From assembly GCA_964036045.1 (NCBI GenBank), contig OZ038381.1, positions 103,731,367 through 103,795,366 on the forward strand: 64,000 nucleotides of DNA, read 5' to 3'. This document shows, piece by piece, positions 1 through 12,345 of the stretch (within the stretch, counting starts at the first letter, position 1; every line of letters begins with the position of its first letter). The notes beneath the pieces are model-generated. The model made no database searches, had not been told where the DNA came from, and saw only the letters and a list, made by a program, of their open reading frames with translations. The translations under genes were made by a program, and so were the position numbers. Source of the stretch: Eutreptiella sp. 'Long Island Sound 2002'. Taxonomy: Eukaryota > Euglenozoa > Euglenophyceae > Eutreptiales > Eutreptiaceae.

Positions 1-480
1 TGCCCTGTTTCCCTGTGTCGTGTTCTATGGTGCTGTGCTGTCGCGTGGTGCTTTGCTGTCGTGCTCTGCTGTTGTTTTGCGGTGCTGTTTGTGCTTGCTT
101 TGCCCTCCTGTGGCCTGTCGTGCGGCGCCGTGCTGTGCTGTGCTATGCTGTTGGTTATCTGTGCTGTTCTTTGCCCGGTGGTGGCGTCTGTGTGCTCTGG
201 TGCCCTTTCCCTCCCTGTCGGCACGCACAAAAAACATTGATTTTTGCCCTGTGTTACCCCGCGCCCATCTCTGTGTCGGGGGTTTACGTCGTTGAAGAAG
301 CTGGTCTTGTCGTTCGCCGTTTTGTTGTTGATCCTGGCAGCATTGTCTTTGATGCAGTCGCCCTGTTCGTCGTCTCTTGTGTTGATGGTGTCGTCTCTTC
401 TTGGGTTCGTCTCAACTTGGCTTGCCTGCAGCAGACTGAGGGCAAAGATGGCGAGGGTGGGGTGGAGTCGGGAGGGGGAG
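1..480. other. G/T-rich non-coding stretch at window start
   Basis: The + strand is strongly G/T-rich with repeated TGCTGTG-like words. Its short open frames overlap one another in several frames and carry no recognisable motif. The composition resembles the 3' part of the minus-strand LINE near 45600-46050, so this may be the edge of another minus-strand element cut off by the window. That is inference only. Confidence 0.4.
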
Positions 481-809
481 GTACATGGTGAAGAATACAA
501 AGCAAGAGGGCGCGAGTTCAGGGGCGTAGCGTCTTGGAAAAGTATTTTTCAGTTTTTACGCGCTGCTCGCGGAGCGTCTTTCTTGACGTAGACGGCGTGT
601 TAGAGAGCAAGGGGCACGGCGTTCTACTCGTACGTTCGCTACGGTGCTTACAGCCTTTACTATTCACCTGTCTAAGGCCGAAAACTTTTTTGTCGCGTTT
701 TTACACGTTTTGCAGCGCACTTTTTTGCCTAGCTGTTTCTTATGCTAATTAGCTATATTTTCAGCTATTTAGAAACATTTTTGGTCATGTTTTACTTATC
801 TCTTTATTG
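481..809. other. Spacer before the + strand LINE
   Basis: This is a mixed-composition, T-rich stretch with no coding pattern. At about 810 the base composition switches abruptly to the A/C-rich bias seen throughout the + strand LINE, so I place the LINE's 5' limit here. I see no promoter motif. Confidence 0.35.
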
Positions 810-1254
810 AATCCTGGCACAGGACGCCAGCGCACGCAGCACAACACAACACCACGCGACAAGACACAACACCACACGACCAACCGCAACATACTCCTGC
901 ACAAGGTGACACAACCCAACACCCGCCAAGACATGACACCACCACCTGCGTCTACCCTATGTGTCGCAGCTCTTCCAAATGGCAGACCGGCCCCAAAGCC
1001 TGGAATAGGGGGCGCTACGCAAAGGAGGAACAGCACCCAGGCCAACAAGCTCCACTACAGGGGAAGGGCAGAGGCCGGATGACACCAAGGCCAAGGCCGA
1101 GGCCAAGGGCAACAGATATGCACCCAACCCGCCCCATATGTAGTGCACACACACATGTGACAACACGCAGCATGAGGTGCACGCACATGCAGCACCTCAG
1201 CGCCAAAATACACGGAGACGAAAGACCACACATGCAGCACAAACATAGAACACG

Positions 1255-2481
1255 ATGGAGCAGGAGGGCAAAGACGACGCCCACGGGGAACCCACAGCGG
1301 CTACGCCGAGCACACCGACAACGACTACGACCCGAGAGGGGGGACAACACCCGGCCGACCCCAACGACCTCAACAGCCCCAGCATCAGGAGCCGGGGACA
1401 AGCACCAGGGGCACACATACCAAGCCCCACCCACCAGTGTAAAGCGCACAACAGGAAGAAACCCGACCAACCCATGCAACGACCCAATTGCACATCCGCC
1501 ACTGCCCCAAGACGGCCGACAGAACCGGACCCCACGGGGGGAGGGCAACAGGAGGGCGAACAGCACAGCAACGACTCGGGGACCCGGAACCAGACCACGC
1601 CCCATCACAACGCACTAACTACAGCGGCGGCGCCACAAACCGAACCACAAGCACCACACCGCGCCGGCGTACCCCGAGCCTGGACCGCACGGAGTATAGC
1701 GCCCAAAAACACAGACTACAGCCACACACCTCGACACAAGGCACAACACCACGACAACCGGGACAATGTACCGGGGCCAGAACCACAAACGGCGCCGTTG
1801 ACCATGGAGGCAACGCAGCCGGCCATACCAGAGGACCACACACACGAGGCACCACTATCTGTGTCCAGCAGAACGTCCAATACCGCGCTGGAAACCCACT
1901 CCCAAGTATCCACCCCTGCCGATGCACATAACCCACCCCAGGAACCGCTACCCAGTGGCCTTGACATCCCCGTGACCCACGTGCCCATGGACCTTGACAA
2001 CGACCCACTGCAGGACAGCATCCAACGCGTACTGCAGGCGGCAACCGCCGCGCAGCAACGACCGGCATGGAGCTTGTACCGAGCACTCAACCAAACGCAC
2101 CAACGGATAACGGAAACAGAAGAGAGCCGGGACCCAGGAACATACATCCGGGAACTACGACAGGGCATACAAGACGCCCGCCAACAGTCACTGGAAGGAG
2201 CCGTGGTGCAAGGACGGGTATCCAAAACTGGAGCCTGGACGTACCTCGTGGGATCCCCACACACGCAGGAAGCCTTGACCTTCATCCAAGAATCCGCCGC
2301 CCCACTGCCAGCAACCCACAAAGAAACAGCAGCGGCTCTCGTCCTAACCCTGCACAGCTGGACTCGGGGCCACACCATTGTCCTACATGACAAAACGGGG
2401 CCCCCCTATGCACGCACCGCAACATGCCGACCGACCACCGCGTCAGCGGGCGAAGCCCACGTGGAATGGACACCCGAATGA
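1255..2481 (+). pseudogene. LINE ORF1-like protein, Pro/Thr/Gln-rich
   Basis: This open frame of about 408 codons is the longest in the 5' part of the element. The N-terminal half is low-complexity (Thr, Pro, Gln, His). The C-terminal third, from about residue 240, looks more like folded protein, with amphipathic stretches such as SIQRVLQAATAAQQRPAWSL. It precedes the endonuclease, which is the usual place for a LINE ORF1 nucleic-acid-binding protein. I see no RRM or CCHC knuckle and no close family match. The first AUG is not firm because similar composition extends upstream. Confidence 0.4.
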
Positions 2482-2778
2482 GAAGACAACGAATACACCC
2501 TGTCGCACAGCACCGGCCACGGGGACAGGCCGGCTGAAGGGAAAGAACCCACACCTGACCCGACCACAACTCCCCCGAGGAGACCAGCTCCCCGACACTG
2601 GACCCCATACAAACAACCAGCCCATGCCCGCACCCTAGCCGAGCACAGTATCCAACCGTACAGGGACGCCGCATACGTGGAACGCATGCTACAAGAATGG
2701 ACCAAGTAAGAAGCGCAGATCCTGGAGGGACACACGGGGCCACCGGGTACTACGCCTAGTACAACAGGGGACAGCGTA

Positions 2779-4054
2779 GTGCCAGACAGAGACATCGGGG
2801 CCCTAGCTGCGACCGTTCGCAACACGAAGCCCGGTCACCCATTCGGGGACGACTACGACCCCGCCATCACGAACACCATCCCGCACAAGGACCCACATGA
2901 ATGGCACCCTGTTGGGCCACCAGCGCTTGAGGTCTGCCTGCACGAAAACGCAACCACTGGGCCACACAGCATCACCAGCCTTCTGCCGACGGCGCCACAA
3001 CCGATACCGGAACCGCACATACCCCCCAGCCCAACAAAAACCCCATACGCCCCCACTTGACAACTCTCCACAAGGAGGACAAAGCCCACCGGCCTACAAA
3101 GGAGCCGAACCTCCCAGCGCCACCGCGATCATCCAGCATCTCGCCAAGCCCTTCACCACACGCGACGTCCCGGATAACTAGCAACTGCGCCCAGAGGGGA
3201 ACCATACCCGGAGCACGGCAGCAGCATGGCGGTTGCCGACGGGCAACATCGACTGGAAGATAATCCTCCGGGGAGTAACAACGATGGAAGTCATGCACCT
3301 CCTCACGCCGGACCGGGTACAACTACCAGAGGCCTTGCACCTTTTCATAACCAACCAGGGCACAGCCACCATTGAGGGCACAGCCCTTGGAGACGACGAC
3401 CAAACACCCAGGCACGACCCATGCAAGCCTTCTGGGTAAGCGCGACAGCAAACACTGACATTGCCATTGACCCCAACCCGGAGTGGACAGCTGTCCACTA
3501 CACGCTGGACTGCGCCGAAAACTACCCCGCGCTGGCAGACTGGCGGACACCGTGGGCCGCCGAAGTCGACCGCCTCGACGACATCACCCTCAACGACACA
3601 CCCGAGCCACAGACAATGGAGCCCGCGAGACGCGCCGCCCGTACACACCAGGGGGGCCAGCAAGCACACCCTCCGGCACTACCCAACTACCATACACCCA
3701 GAGGCAGTGACCCAATCAAGGAGGCACTCTCCCCAACTCTCCCAGACACCCACAAAGCCCACCAACCAGGGATCTTCACAACATACTGGAACTTCCCAAC
3801 AGACACCGGGATGGTACCCCAGGTCGACGAACCCACCCTGCCGCCCACCGTCACGGGGCTCGCCAAGGCGACTCAAGCCATGGTGCACAGGTAGGCTGCC
3901 CCACAGGACTGGACGCCAAACATCCTCGTCGAACAATGCGCCCACGACAACGCCAACAAAGCACAGCAGACAGGGCGCCAGATACACCCACCCATACGAG
4001 ACAAAGACCGGAACCTTCACCCCCACAGCCCTTCAATGGTACAATTCGTCCTAG
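2779..4054 (+). pseudogene. Fragmented ORF1-like region
   Basis: Several short + strand frames (2779-3060, 3233-3439, 3421-3894) continue the A/C-rich coding-like composition but break at stops and change frame repeatedly. No domain is recognisable. Position suggests they are remnants of the same 5' LINE protein(s) as the 1255-2481 frame. Confidence 0.3.
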
Positions 4055-4779
4055 AGGAACACCGAGACAATCAGAAAGGCACTGAGTCACAAATCACACA
4101 CGGCTTAGCGCACACACACCTCCACTACACCGTCCCAGCCTCAAACATAATCGCCACCTACGGCAAAACACAGACGTCCGCATACAGATTGCTGGCTGAC
4201 ACCGAAGGTACAGCATACACGGTATACACCTGGGCACAATACGGGGACCTGCCAGCCCTCATTTGGCATCCGGACCCATCCTTGCACCAACCACTCCATG
4301 GGAGGCGTGTACCCCGTCAAGGCGCGAAGCCTGTGGGGAGCAATGCTACCGCTGCTCACGGCATTCGGCCCCCGAACATCATTAACTCCGCCCTCGCAAA
4401 CGCCAGGATGCCCCTCATCCATACCGGGTGCCCCACCCCGGATGAGACCACCCAACGCAGGGCGTGGAGCACCATCAGAAGGGCCATGCACCACGACATT
4501 GACCGAGTCCAAGCCACCTGGCTCGACCAGGGCTCCACCACCATCACGGCGGGGGGATGGTTGAACAACCTGAAGCCCAAAAAACTGCGCAGGGTGGCGG
4601 GATACTACATCCTATACCCCATACCCGGCGGCATGGATGACCACTGCCCAGGACTCCGGCCCGGGGACCCCCCCTGCGGGCACCCTTGCCTCCACGCCCT
4701 GTTCCAACCATTACCCCCACAGCCCGCCCCACTCCCAGGTTTATACCTTAACGCGGTAGCAGGCACCAAGGGAGCGTAA
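4036..4779 (+). pseudogene. LINE 5' protein fragment of unknown function
   Basis: This 247-codon frame is less repetitive than its neighbours and has a balanced composition with aromatic residues, for example YGKTQTSAYRLLADTEGTAY and LRRVAGYYILYPIPGG. It probably belongs to a globular part of the LINE N-terminal protein. It ends at a stop shortly before the next fragment at 4825. I do not recognise a family. Confidence 0.35.
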
Positions 4780-4824
4780 CTCACGGCGAGAGACACCGCG
4801 GACCAAGCCGTCCCCCTCGGTCAG

Positions 4825-5400
4825 GTGCACCACATGGACATGGGACCACGACTGTCCAAGACCGACAAGCCACGTCACCCGTTGGCGAGGCGCGGGGCAC
4901 GCGACCCCAGGCCAACGGACCCGAACGCCCCGAGCCCAGACAGAGCGCTGCAACACCTCACAATGAAACTCAGGGCCAAACTCCCGGCCACCCTGGCGGG
5001 AGAAAGGCACTTCATCATGGAAGGCCTAACGGACGATGTCATCACCCTACCAGCCAACACCCTGTCGGCCGCCACGGACGCTTGGGACGACACCGTGGGA
5101 CACCCGACGGCACGTAAGGACAGGGTGAAGGAAAGGGAGGACACCCTGACACCGGACCTTGTGGACCACCTGGTGCAGCTAACAAGCCCAACAGAGCAGC
5201 ACAACCGGAAGACAACGCCAAGGGTCACTGACTGGACATTTCTCGACAGGCCCCCCAACACCCCCACAGTGACACTAACGTGCCACCAACAGACCTGGTG
5301 GGTCGCGCAGTGGAATGCCACAGGCACAGCGGACAGAGTCCATACATTCACACCAGAAGGCGAGGACAGCAACCCCACTGGCACTGGAGGATGGTTTTAG
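4825..5400 (+). pseudogene. LINE 5' protein fragment, charged
   Basis: This is a 191-codon + strand frame lying between the 4036 and 5843 fragments and sharing their sense-strand bias. It has a charged middle section (DRVKEREDTLTPDLVDHLVQ) and a hydrophilic C terminus. There is no recognisable domain. It is plausibly another piece of the ORF1-like protein. Confidence 0.3.
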
Positions 5401-5842
5401 CCACTCCGGCCGTCACACCGACCACCCCCTGGCGCACTGATTGGCCCTCAAGACGACTATGCACGGGACAGTAGATGCCCCAACCACAGACACCACACTA
5501 CCCGCGACATGGCTCACTCACACTCGCAACCTGGCAGCATACATACGCAAACACGGGACATCACAGGCGGAACGCTGGATGTCCTGGCCCACGGACACGG
5601 AACAAACTCTCAAACATGGCACCACCAGCTTGCAAGCCCGTGCGAACAACCTTCGAGGTATGCCACGACCCCGTGAGGGCCAAGGGCCGGCATAAAGCAT
5701 CTTCCGCAACCGCAACGCGCCGAAGCCAGCCCCGACGCCGGCGCCAGAACAAGCCTCACCCAACCCACGGCCTTGTCCTGGAGGGGCCGGCATCCCAGCT
5801 GGCCAGGCCAAACGACCCAAGCCGGCAGCGAAAGCGGCCCCA

Positions 5843-6292
5843 GTGCCGCCGCTGCCAAAGCCAAAGCCCCAGGCATGCCCATTCTTCACGGTGGCGGAAC
5901 GTAACGCCATGCACCCCGAATGGCCAGATGGCGCAGAAGTACAAGGGGTATTCCGAGCCACGCTCAAAGGACAACCAAATCAGTTCGTATGGTTCCGGGG
6001 CAAGATAAAGTGCAGAATGGCCACGCCAGGCCAACATGGAAACCTGCAGCTGAAGATCGCATGGCAAGCCCCATCGCATCTGGGCGAGAAAGCGGAAACA
6101 CAGAACTTCGAACTCTGGGACGACGGGCCGTTGCCGGAGTGCCTGGTACAGCTCCGCACCCCCACCAACCAAGTACCACCGGGCACCGCCTGGACAGGTG
6201 ACGTGCCGCAAGCATGGCTGGAGGAGCCAAATATCCCCGAGGAGCAACGGGTGGAGACAGCAATCAGCCTCAAACTACGCCTGGGGCAATGA
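5843..6292 (+). pseudogene. LINE protein fragment before the endonuclease
   Basis: This 149-codon frame begins within Pro/Lys-rich sequence and continues into a globular-looking segment with many aromatic and Gly residues (for example QFVWFRGKIKC). It lies directly upstream of the endonuclease and may be the end of ORF1 or the start of ORF2. No catalytic motif is visible. Confidence 0.35.
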
Positions 6293-6370
6293 CTACTACC
6301 CCGCCGCGCAAGGGGCCCCCCAGAGACCGCCAGGACGCACACCCACGAAGCCATCAATGCGCTCATCACC

Positions 6371-7490
6371 GTGATGTTCCCCAACGAACCAGGCGTCCTG
6401 TACAACGCAGCCAAAGCTCTGGACCTGCGAGACGTACCTGTGATGGCTGGATGTGACCAAAAAGCCATGTTGTGGCAGGAACAGGCCCTCAAGACCCACG
6501 TGACCCACGCCAGCCTCAGCCCCATCCTCGCCAGGACAGGGCACCAATCCTGCAACACATGGGTCAAGGGGGTGCCCATATCCCACAAAAGTGAGGTCCT
6601 GGTTCAGGTCCGCCACCACCTGGGCGTGGAAGACCGCCTGGCGACATACGAACTGGTTGCCCCGACGTGGCAGCTAAACGTATAAACGTTCATGTCCCCC
6701 TTGGAGACGCCACGAAGACATTCCTCAAACACCTCATGGAGGCCTACCGACAAATAGCCATTATTGGGCCGACTGTCATCATAGGCGACTCCAACGCAGC
6801 TCCGTCAATGGACGATCGGGGGGGGCAGCAAACGCCCGAGGACACAGCGGTGCAAATGGCCATGCAACACATGGGCCTACAGGACCTCACACCCTCCCTA
6901 GGAGGCCACCCCTCACACTGACCCCCGCAACCAGGCTCAACAGATTGCCGCATCGACCTCTGCTAAGCAGACCCGGCACACGTCGAGGTAACGCGGGCGC
7001 GATACCACGACCTGCAATTCAAGGCCACTGGAAATCGTCCCATGGAGGTACCAATAAGGGTGTTTCAAGTGCTTCCGGCCTCCAAGGAGGACGTGGACCA
7101 TGACGAACAACCACCTCTGGGGCCACCAGACGAACACGACACACACAGATGGACGCCGCACTACCGCAGGGTGCAGCACATCCTGAGGCAACAAGACAAG
7201 ACAGACCTAAACGTTGCCATGCGACAAGCGGCCACGGCGTGTGGCCTCCACGGGGGAGACACACAGGACAATGCCATCCCGCATCAGGACCTGCGATCCA
7301 TGGTCACCGCCATATGGGGCAACAAACAGGAACTACATACAGCGATACACTCCCATGACCCACAGGCCAAGCAAGACGCCCAGAACACTGCCGCACAACT
7401 GGACACCACACGCCAGCAGCTCAGGGAGTGGCACGTCCGCCGAGCGAAGGAGCTGGCACAGGAACAGCAACGCTACCTTTAAGAACCCCA
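6371..7490 (+). pseudogene. LINE apurinic-like endonuclease domain (decayed)
   Basis: Two consecutive frames, 6371-6685 and 6667-6921, carry the exonuclease-endonuclease-phosphatase type domain used by LINEs to nick target DNA. The GDSNAAPS motif near 6784 corresponds to the conserved GDxN active-site segment, and the minus-strand LINE has the matching GDLNAAP. Downstream, 7042-7482 (146 codons) is a charged linker leading to the reverse transcriptase. The domain is broken by a stop at about 6684, another at 6919-6921 and one at 7480. Everything from 6858 to 7499 is duplicated at 16661-17302, where it joins the reverse transcriptase. Confidence 0.7.
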
Positions 7491-7499
7491 AGCCCTACA
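6858..7499 (+). repeat. 642-bp direct repeat, left copy
   Basis: By eye this copy matches 16661-17302 base for base except for two C/T differences near its start (about 6900 and 6911). It ends exactly where the inverted-repeat-bounded insert begins (7500). It is LINE endonuclease/linker sequence and is continuous with the LINE upstream. The relation is that of a target-site duplication, but hundreds of times longer than usual. Confidence 0.9.
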
Positions 7500-7512
7500 C
7501 ATAGGTTTTTAA
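7500..7512 (+). repeat. Left terminal inverted repeat (CATAGGTTTTTAA)
   Basis: It is a perfect 13-bp inverted match to 16648-16660. The 14th base differs. It abuts the left 642-bp direct repeat without a gap. Confidence 0.9.
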
Positions 7513-7639
7513 AGGCAAAAGTGTTAGTTTATTCCGAAAACTAAGAAAATGGCGGAGTGACTTGTTTTGGGGCTTGAATATCATGCCAAACATGGTGCGA
7601 AAGCTATTTTGGTGCGTTGGGCACCTGCAAAATAGCGTG
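7513..7639. other. Subterminal unique sequence
   Basis: This is A/T-rich, non-repetitive sequence between the left inverted repeat and the satellite array. It includes CTAAGAAAATGGCGG. There is no coding pattern. Confidence 0.4.
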
Positions 7640-9960
7640 CGGGGGCCTTGAAAGGAGCCCCCAAGCCTAAAACATACAGATTTTTTTGCAAAATATTGGC
7701 AATTTTAGGCCATTTTTTGACACATAATGTCCTTTTTCAGGTCGAAGAGGCCCTGAAAAAGCTATTTGCTGGCTCCAATAATTTTGAATACATGTTTTTT
7801 TGCGTCAGGCATCTGCAAAATAGGGTGGGGAGGGCTTGTACTGGCCATCAGAGCCCAAAAGAAAATGTTTTCTTGCCCAAAAATTGGCGTTTTTAGGCCA
7901 TTTTTGGGCAAAAAATGGGCATTTTTAGGGGGAGCGGCCCTGAATCACCCATTTTCTAGGTTTCTAACCCTGCAACACATGTTTTTTTTTTGTCGGGCAC
8001 CTGCAAAATAGGGTGGGGGGGTGTTGAATTGACCACCCGAGCCCCAAAAACACTGGTTTTGGCCCAAAAATGGCATTTTTAGGCCATATTTGGGCAAAAA
8101 ATGACCATTTTTGGGCAAAAAATGGCCATTTTCCAAGGGGGGGGGGGGCGCTGCATCACCCATTTTCTGGCTCCCTAATCCTGCGACACATGTTTTTTTG
8201 AGTCGAGCACGTGCAAAATAGGGTGGGGGGGCGTCAAACTGACCACCCGAGCCCAAAGAACACTGTTTTTGGCCCAAAATTGGCATTTTTAGGCCTTTTT
8301 TTTGGCAAAAAATGGCCATTTTTGGGGGGGGGGGGGGCGCCCTGAATCACCCATTTTCCGGCTCCCTAACCCTAAAACACACGTTTTTTTGAGTCGAGCA
8401 CCTGCGAAATAGGGTGGGGGAGCGTCAAACTGACCACCCGAGGCCAAAAAACACTGTTTTTGGCCCAAAATTGGAATTTTTAAGCCATTTTTGGGCCAAA
8501 ATGGCCATTTTTAGGGGGGGGGGGGGGCTGATTCACCCATTTTCCGGGTCCCTAATCCTGCAACACATTTTTTTTGAGTCCAGCACCTGTGAAATAGGGT
8601 GCGGGTGCGTCAAACTGACCACCCGAGGCCAAAAAACACTGTTTTTGGCCCAAAAATGGCATTTTTAAGCCATTTTTGGGCAAAAAATGGCCATTTTTTT
8701 GGGGGGGGGGCGGCCCTGAATCACCTATTTTCTGGGTCCCTAACCCTGCAACACATGTTTTTTTGACTTGGGCACCTGCGAAATAGGGTGGGAGGGAGTT
8801 GCACTGACCACCCGAGCCCAAAAAACACTGTTTGTGGCACAAAAATGGCATTTTTAGGCCATTTTTGGACAAAAAATGGCCATTTTTTAGGGGGGGGGGG
8901 GGGGGGGCTGAGTCACCTATTTTCTGGGTCCCTAACCCTGCAACACATGTTTTTTTGAGTCGAGCACGTGCGAAATAGGGAGGGGGGGCCTTGAAATGGC
9001 CACCCAGTGCCCAAAAAACACTGTTTTTGGCCCAAAATTGGCATTTTTAGGCTTTTCTTGGGCAAAAAATGGCCATTTTGGGGGGGGGGGGCTGAATCAC
9101 CCATTTTCCGGCTCCCATACCCTGCAACACATGTTTTTTTGAGTCGGGCATCTGCAAAATAGGGTGGGGGGCCTTGAAATGGACACCCAAGCCCAAAAAG
9201 TATTGTTTTTGGTCCAAAATTGGCATTTTTAGGCCTTTTTTTGGGCAAAAAATGGCCATTTGGGGGGGGGGGGGGGCGGCCCTGAACCCATTTTCCGGCT
9301 CCCGTACCCTGCAACATATGTTTTTTTGAGTCGAGAACCTGCGAAATAGGGTGCGGGGGCCTTGAACTGACCACCCGAGCCCAAAAAACACTGTTTTTGT
9401 CCCAAAATTGGCATTTTTAGGCCTTTTTTTGGGCAAAAATTGGCCATTTTTTGGGGGGGGCGGCCCTGATTCACACATTTTCCGGCTCCCATATCCTGCA
9501 ACACATGTTTTTTTTTTGAGTCGAGCACCTGCAAAATAGGGTGGGGGGGCCTTGAACTGGCCACCCAAGCCCAAAAAACACTGTTTTTGGCCCAAAATTG
9601 GCATTTTTAGGCCTTTTTTGGGCAAAAAATGGCCATTTTGGGGGGGGGGGGGGGCTGAATCACCCATTTTCCGGCTCCCATACCCTACAACACATGTTTT
9701 TTTGAGTCGGGCACCTGCGAAATAGCGTGGGGGGGCCTTGAACTGGCCACCCAAGCCCAAAAAACACTGTTTTTGGGCCAAAATTGGCCTTTTTGGGGCA
9801 AAAAAAATGGCCATTTGGGGGGGCGGCCTTGTTTCGGGCCGAAAAATGGCATTTTTCTCCGTTTTCGGGCGAAAAATTATGTTTTTTGGTGCTGGTGGCC
9901 TCAATGGCATGCAACACATGTGCTTTTGAGTCCAGCACCCTCAAAATAGGGTAGGGAGGG
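7640..9960. repeat. Satellite array, about 188-bp units with poly-G runs
   Basis: About eleven to twelve head-to-tail units are present. The anchor CAACACATGTTTTTTT and its variants recur near 7973, 8184, 8375, 8561, 8749, 8941, 9125, 9313, 9499, 9689 and 9913, a spacing of roughly 186-211 bp (about 224 for the last). Each unit has repeated TTTTTGGGC/GGCCATTTTT words followed by a run of 7-18 G residues. The long open frames on the minus strand here are translations of the repeat and are not genes. Confidence 0.9.
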
Positions 9961-10535
9961 CAGGAATTGACCACCCGGACCTAGATAACACTGATTTGGG
10001 CCCAAAATTGGTATTTTTTGGCCATTTTTTGGGCGAAAAATGGTGTTTTTTGGTGCTGGTGGCCCTGAAACAGTTGTGAAATGGCTTCAATGGCATGCAA
10101 CACATCTTCCTTTGAGTCCAGCACCCTCAAAATAGGATACCGGGGGCACCAACTGACCACCCAGACCCAGAACACACTGATTTGGGCTCGAAATTGGTAT
10201 TTTTTGGCCAAAAAACTCAATTGTTGACAAAAATTGGCCATTTTTGGCCGATTTTTGATGAAAAATGGCAGATTTTGGTGCATACGGATGGTGTAAATTG
10301 TGTTTTCTTGATGTGTGTGTCCACACAACTTGCTTTTTCACATCCCGCACCCTCAAGCTGCTCGCCTCAGGCCAAAAACTCAATTTTTGGCTAAAAAACT
10401 CAATGAATCTTGGCCTATTTTTGATAAGAATCCCCCCCCCTTGCAAAGTCCCACAAGGGTCCCTCCCTCCGTCAAGGAGCACAGCATTCCTGCACCCAAG
10501 CCCAATACTCACACTGCATTGGACTGTATGCACTG
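9961..10535. repeat. Diverged satellite units
   Basis: The array continues with altered units. The words GCAACACATC and TTTGAGTCCAGCACCCTC recur near 10095, and TTTTTGGCCAAAAA words continue to about 10400. The G-runs disappear. Sequence becomes unique after about 10500. Confidence 0.65.
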
Positions 10536-10751
10536 GCCAGCAGAGGTTTGCTCGACGGCTTGCCAGAAAAGATGATCTGAAACACCAGAATTAAATTAAA
10601 GACCATGATCTCCATGCTCCCCAATAGGAGTGGAACTTGTTTTCAGATCCAGGAGGCCTCCATGGAGTAGGCCAGAACGGATGCCCCATAGAGAACGTTC
10701 CCAGGTATGGCCAACAAAACTAAGTAAATACAGAGGTCCTGCCAAAAGACA

Positions 10752-11388
10752 GTGCAGTGTTCACAGTGCATGCGTACGGTGTGCACAGTGTGCATGTTCA
10801 CAGTTCGTGTGTGCAGCGTGCACAATGCGTGCATGCAGTGTGCACAGTGCGTGCGTGCAGCGTGCACAATGCGTGCGTGCAGTGTGCACAGTGCGTGCGT
10901 GCAGCGTGCAGAATGCGTGCGTGCAGCGTGCACAATGCGTGCGTGCAGCGTGCACAGTGCGTGCGTGCAACGTGCACAATGCGTGCTTGCAGCGTGCACA
11001 ATGCGTGCGTGCAGTGTGCACAGTGCGTGCGTGCAGCGTGCACAATGCGTGCGTGCAGTTTGCACAATGCGTGCGTGCAGTTTGCACAATGCGTGCGTGC
11101 AGCGTGCACAATGCGTGCGTGCAGCGTGCACAATGTGTGCGTGCAGTTTGCACAATGCGTGCGTGCAGCTTGCACAATGCGTGCGTGCAGTTTGCACAAT
11201 GCGCGCGTGCAGTGTGCACAGTAGGCGCGTGCAGTTTGCACAATGCGTGCGTGCAGTTTGCACAATGCGTGCGTGCGTGCAGTTTGCACAATGCGTGCGT
11301 GCAGTGCGCACAGTGCGTGCGTGCAGTGTGCACAATGCGTGCGTGCAGCGTGCACAATGGGTGCGTGCAGTGTGCACAGTGCGTGCCG
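10752..11388. repeat. 22-bp minisatellite, block 1 (about 29 copies)
   Basis: Tandem 22-bp units consist of GCGTGCGTGCAG followed by YKTGCACAAT (or ACAGT). They are built on alternating G-C/T steps and the palindrome GTGCAC. Because 22 is not a multiple of three and the unit lacks stops, several frames on both strands stay open for about 200-260 codons. The open frames are a by-product of the repeat. Confidence 0.95.
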
Positions 11389-12027
11389 AGTGGGAGCCCC
11401 AAGAATGGCTAATTTCTGCACACAGTGGACACGGCGCCTGTTAGGCCCCCTTCCTTTATCGCTGAGCCTGCATCAAAGCCAGAGAGGGGCATCGTCTCCA
11501 TTCCAAGCTGGTGGTCCTCTCACGCACTGTGCCGGGTGTGGTACAGCGCAGCTGCAGCGTGCATCAAACCTTCAAACAGATTATCGGACGGCCAGCATCC
11601 CCCCCCTCCCCCCCCTGAACCTTCTTCATACTCCATCCCTGGTCAGCAGGTGTGTGCTTGAAAAGGAGGAGGAGGAATTGGAGATTTGCTTGTGCCAGTG
11701 CAGTTGCAGAATTCGTGGCGCCGAAACACAGTTTTCGGCTTTCTTTTTGGCCACAAGGGGAAATGACCCAAACACTTTTGCCCAAAACCAATTCGTGGCT
11801 CAGACATAAGAGAGGAGGCTAGAAGAGGGGGTCGGGGTGGAGGGGGTTAACAAACCGCCATTCCAGCACCAGACTATCACGCGTCAGTCATATGGTAGAT
11901 GGGCCTGCCCCTTTTTCTGCCTGCTCATACCCATAGGCTTTCGGTTGAAATCCATTTATACTGCCATATGATGGCCCAGATTGCCATTCATCGCCTGAGA
12001 AGGAGAGAAGGGCTGCATGCAAAAGCG
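11389..12027. other. Non-repetitive spacer between minisatellite blocks
   Basis: I see no tandem repeat and no convincing exon. Short open frames overlap on both strands. A C-rich patch occurs near 11598-11621. Confidence 0.4.
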
Positions 12028-12345
12028 CACAGCGTGCACAATGCGTGCGTGCAGCGTGCCAATGCGTGCGTGCAGTTTGCACAATGCGTGCGTGCAGCGT
12101 GCACAATGCGTGCGTGCAGTTTGCACAATGCGTGCGTGTAGTTTGCACAATGCGTGCGTGCAGTGTGCACAGTGCGTGCGTGCAGCGTGCACAATGCATG
12201 CGTGCAGTTTGCACAATGCGTGCGTGCAGCGTGCACAGTGCGTGCGTGCAGTGTGCACAATGCGTGCGTGCATCGTGCAGCGTGCACACTGCGTGCGTGC
12301 AGTGTGCACAATGCGTGCGTGCAGCGTGCAGCGTGCACAGTGCGT
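12028..12345. repeat. 22-bp minisatellite, block 2
   Basis: It is the same 22-bp unit and the same strand orientation as at 10752-11388, with a few truncated units (for example near 12055 and 12270-12285). Confidence 0.95.

Noticed and set aside
8360-8945. CCCTAACCCT telomere-like word
   Set aside because: It occurs once per satellite unit as part of GGCTCCCTAACCCTGCAAC. It is never in tandem, so it is not telomeric.
7945-9974. Minus-strand frames rich in Gly/Pro/Lys (for example 9919-9047)
   Set aside because: They are translations of the poly-G satellite and are present in every unit. There is no start context or domain.
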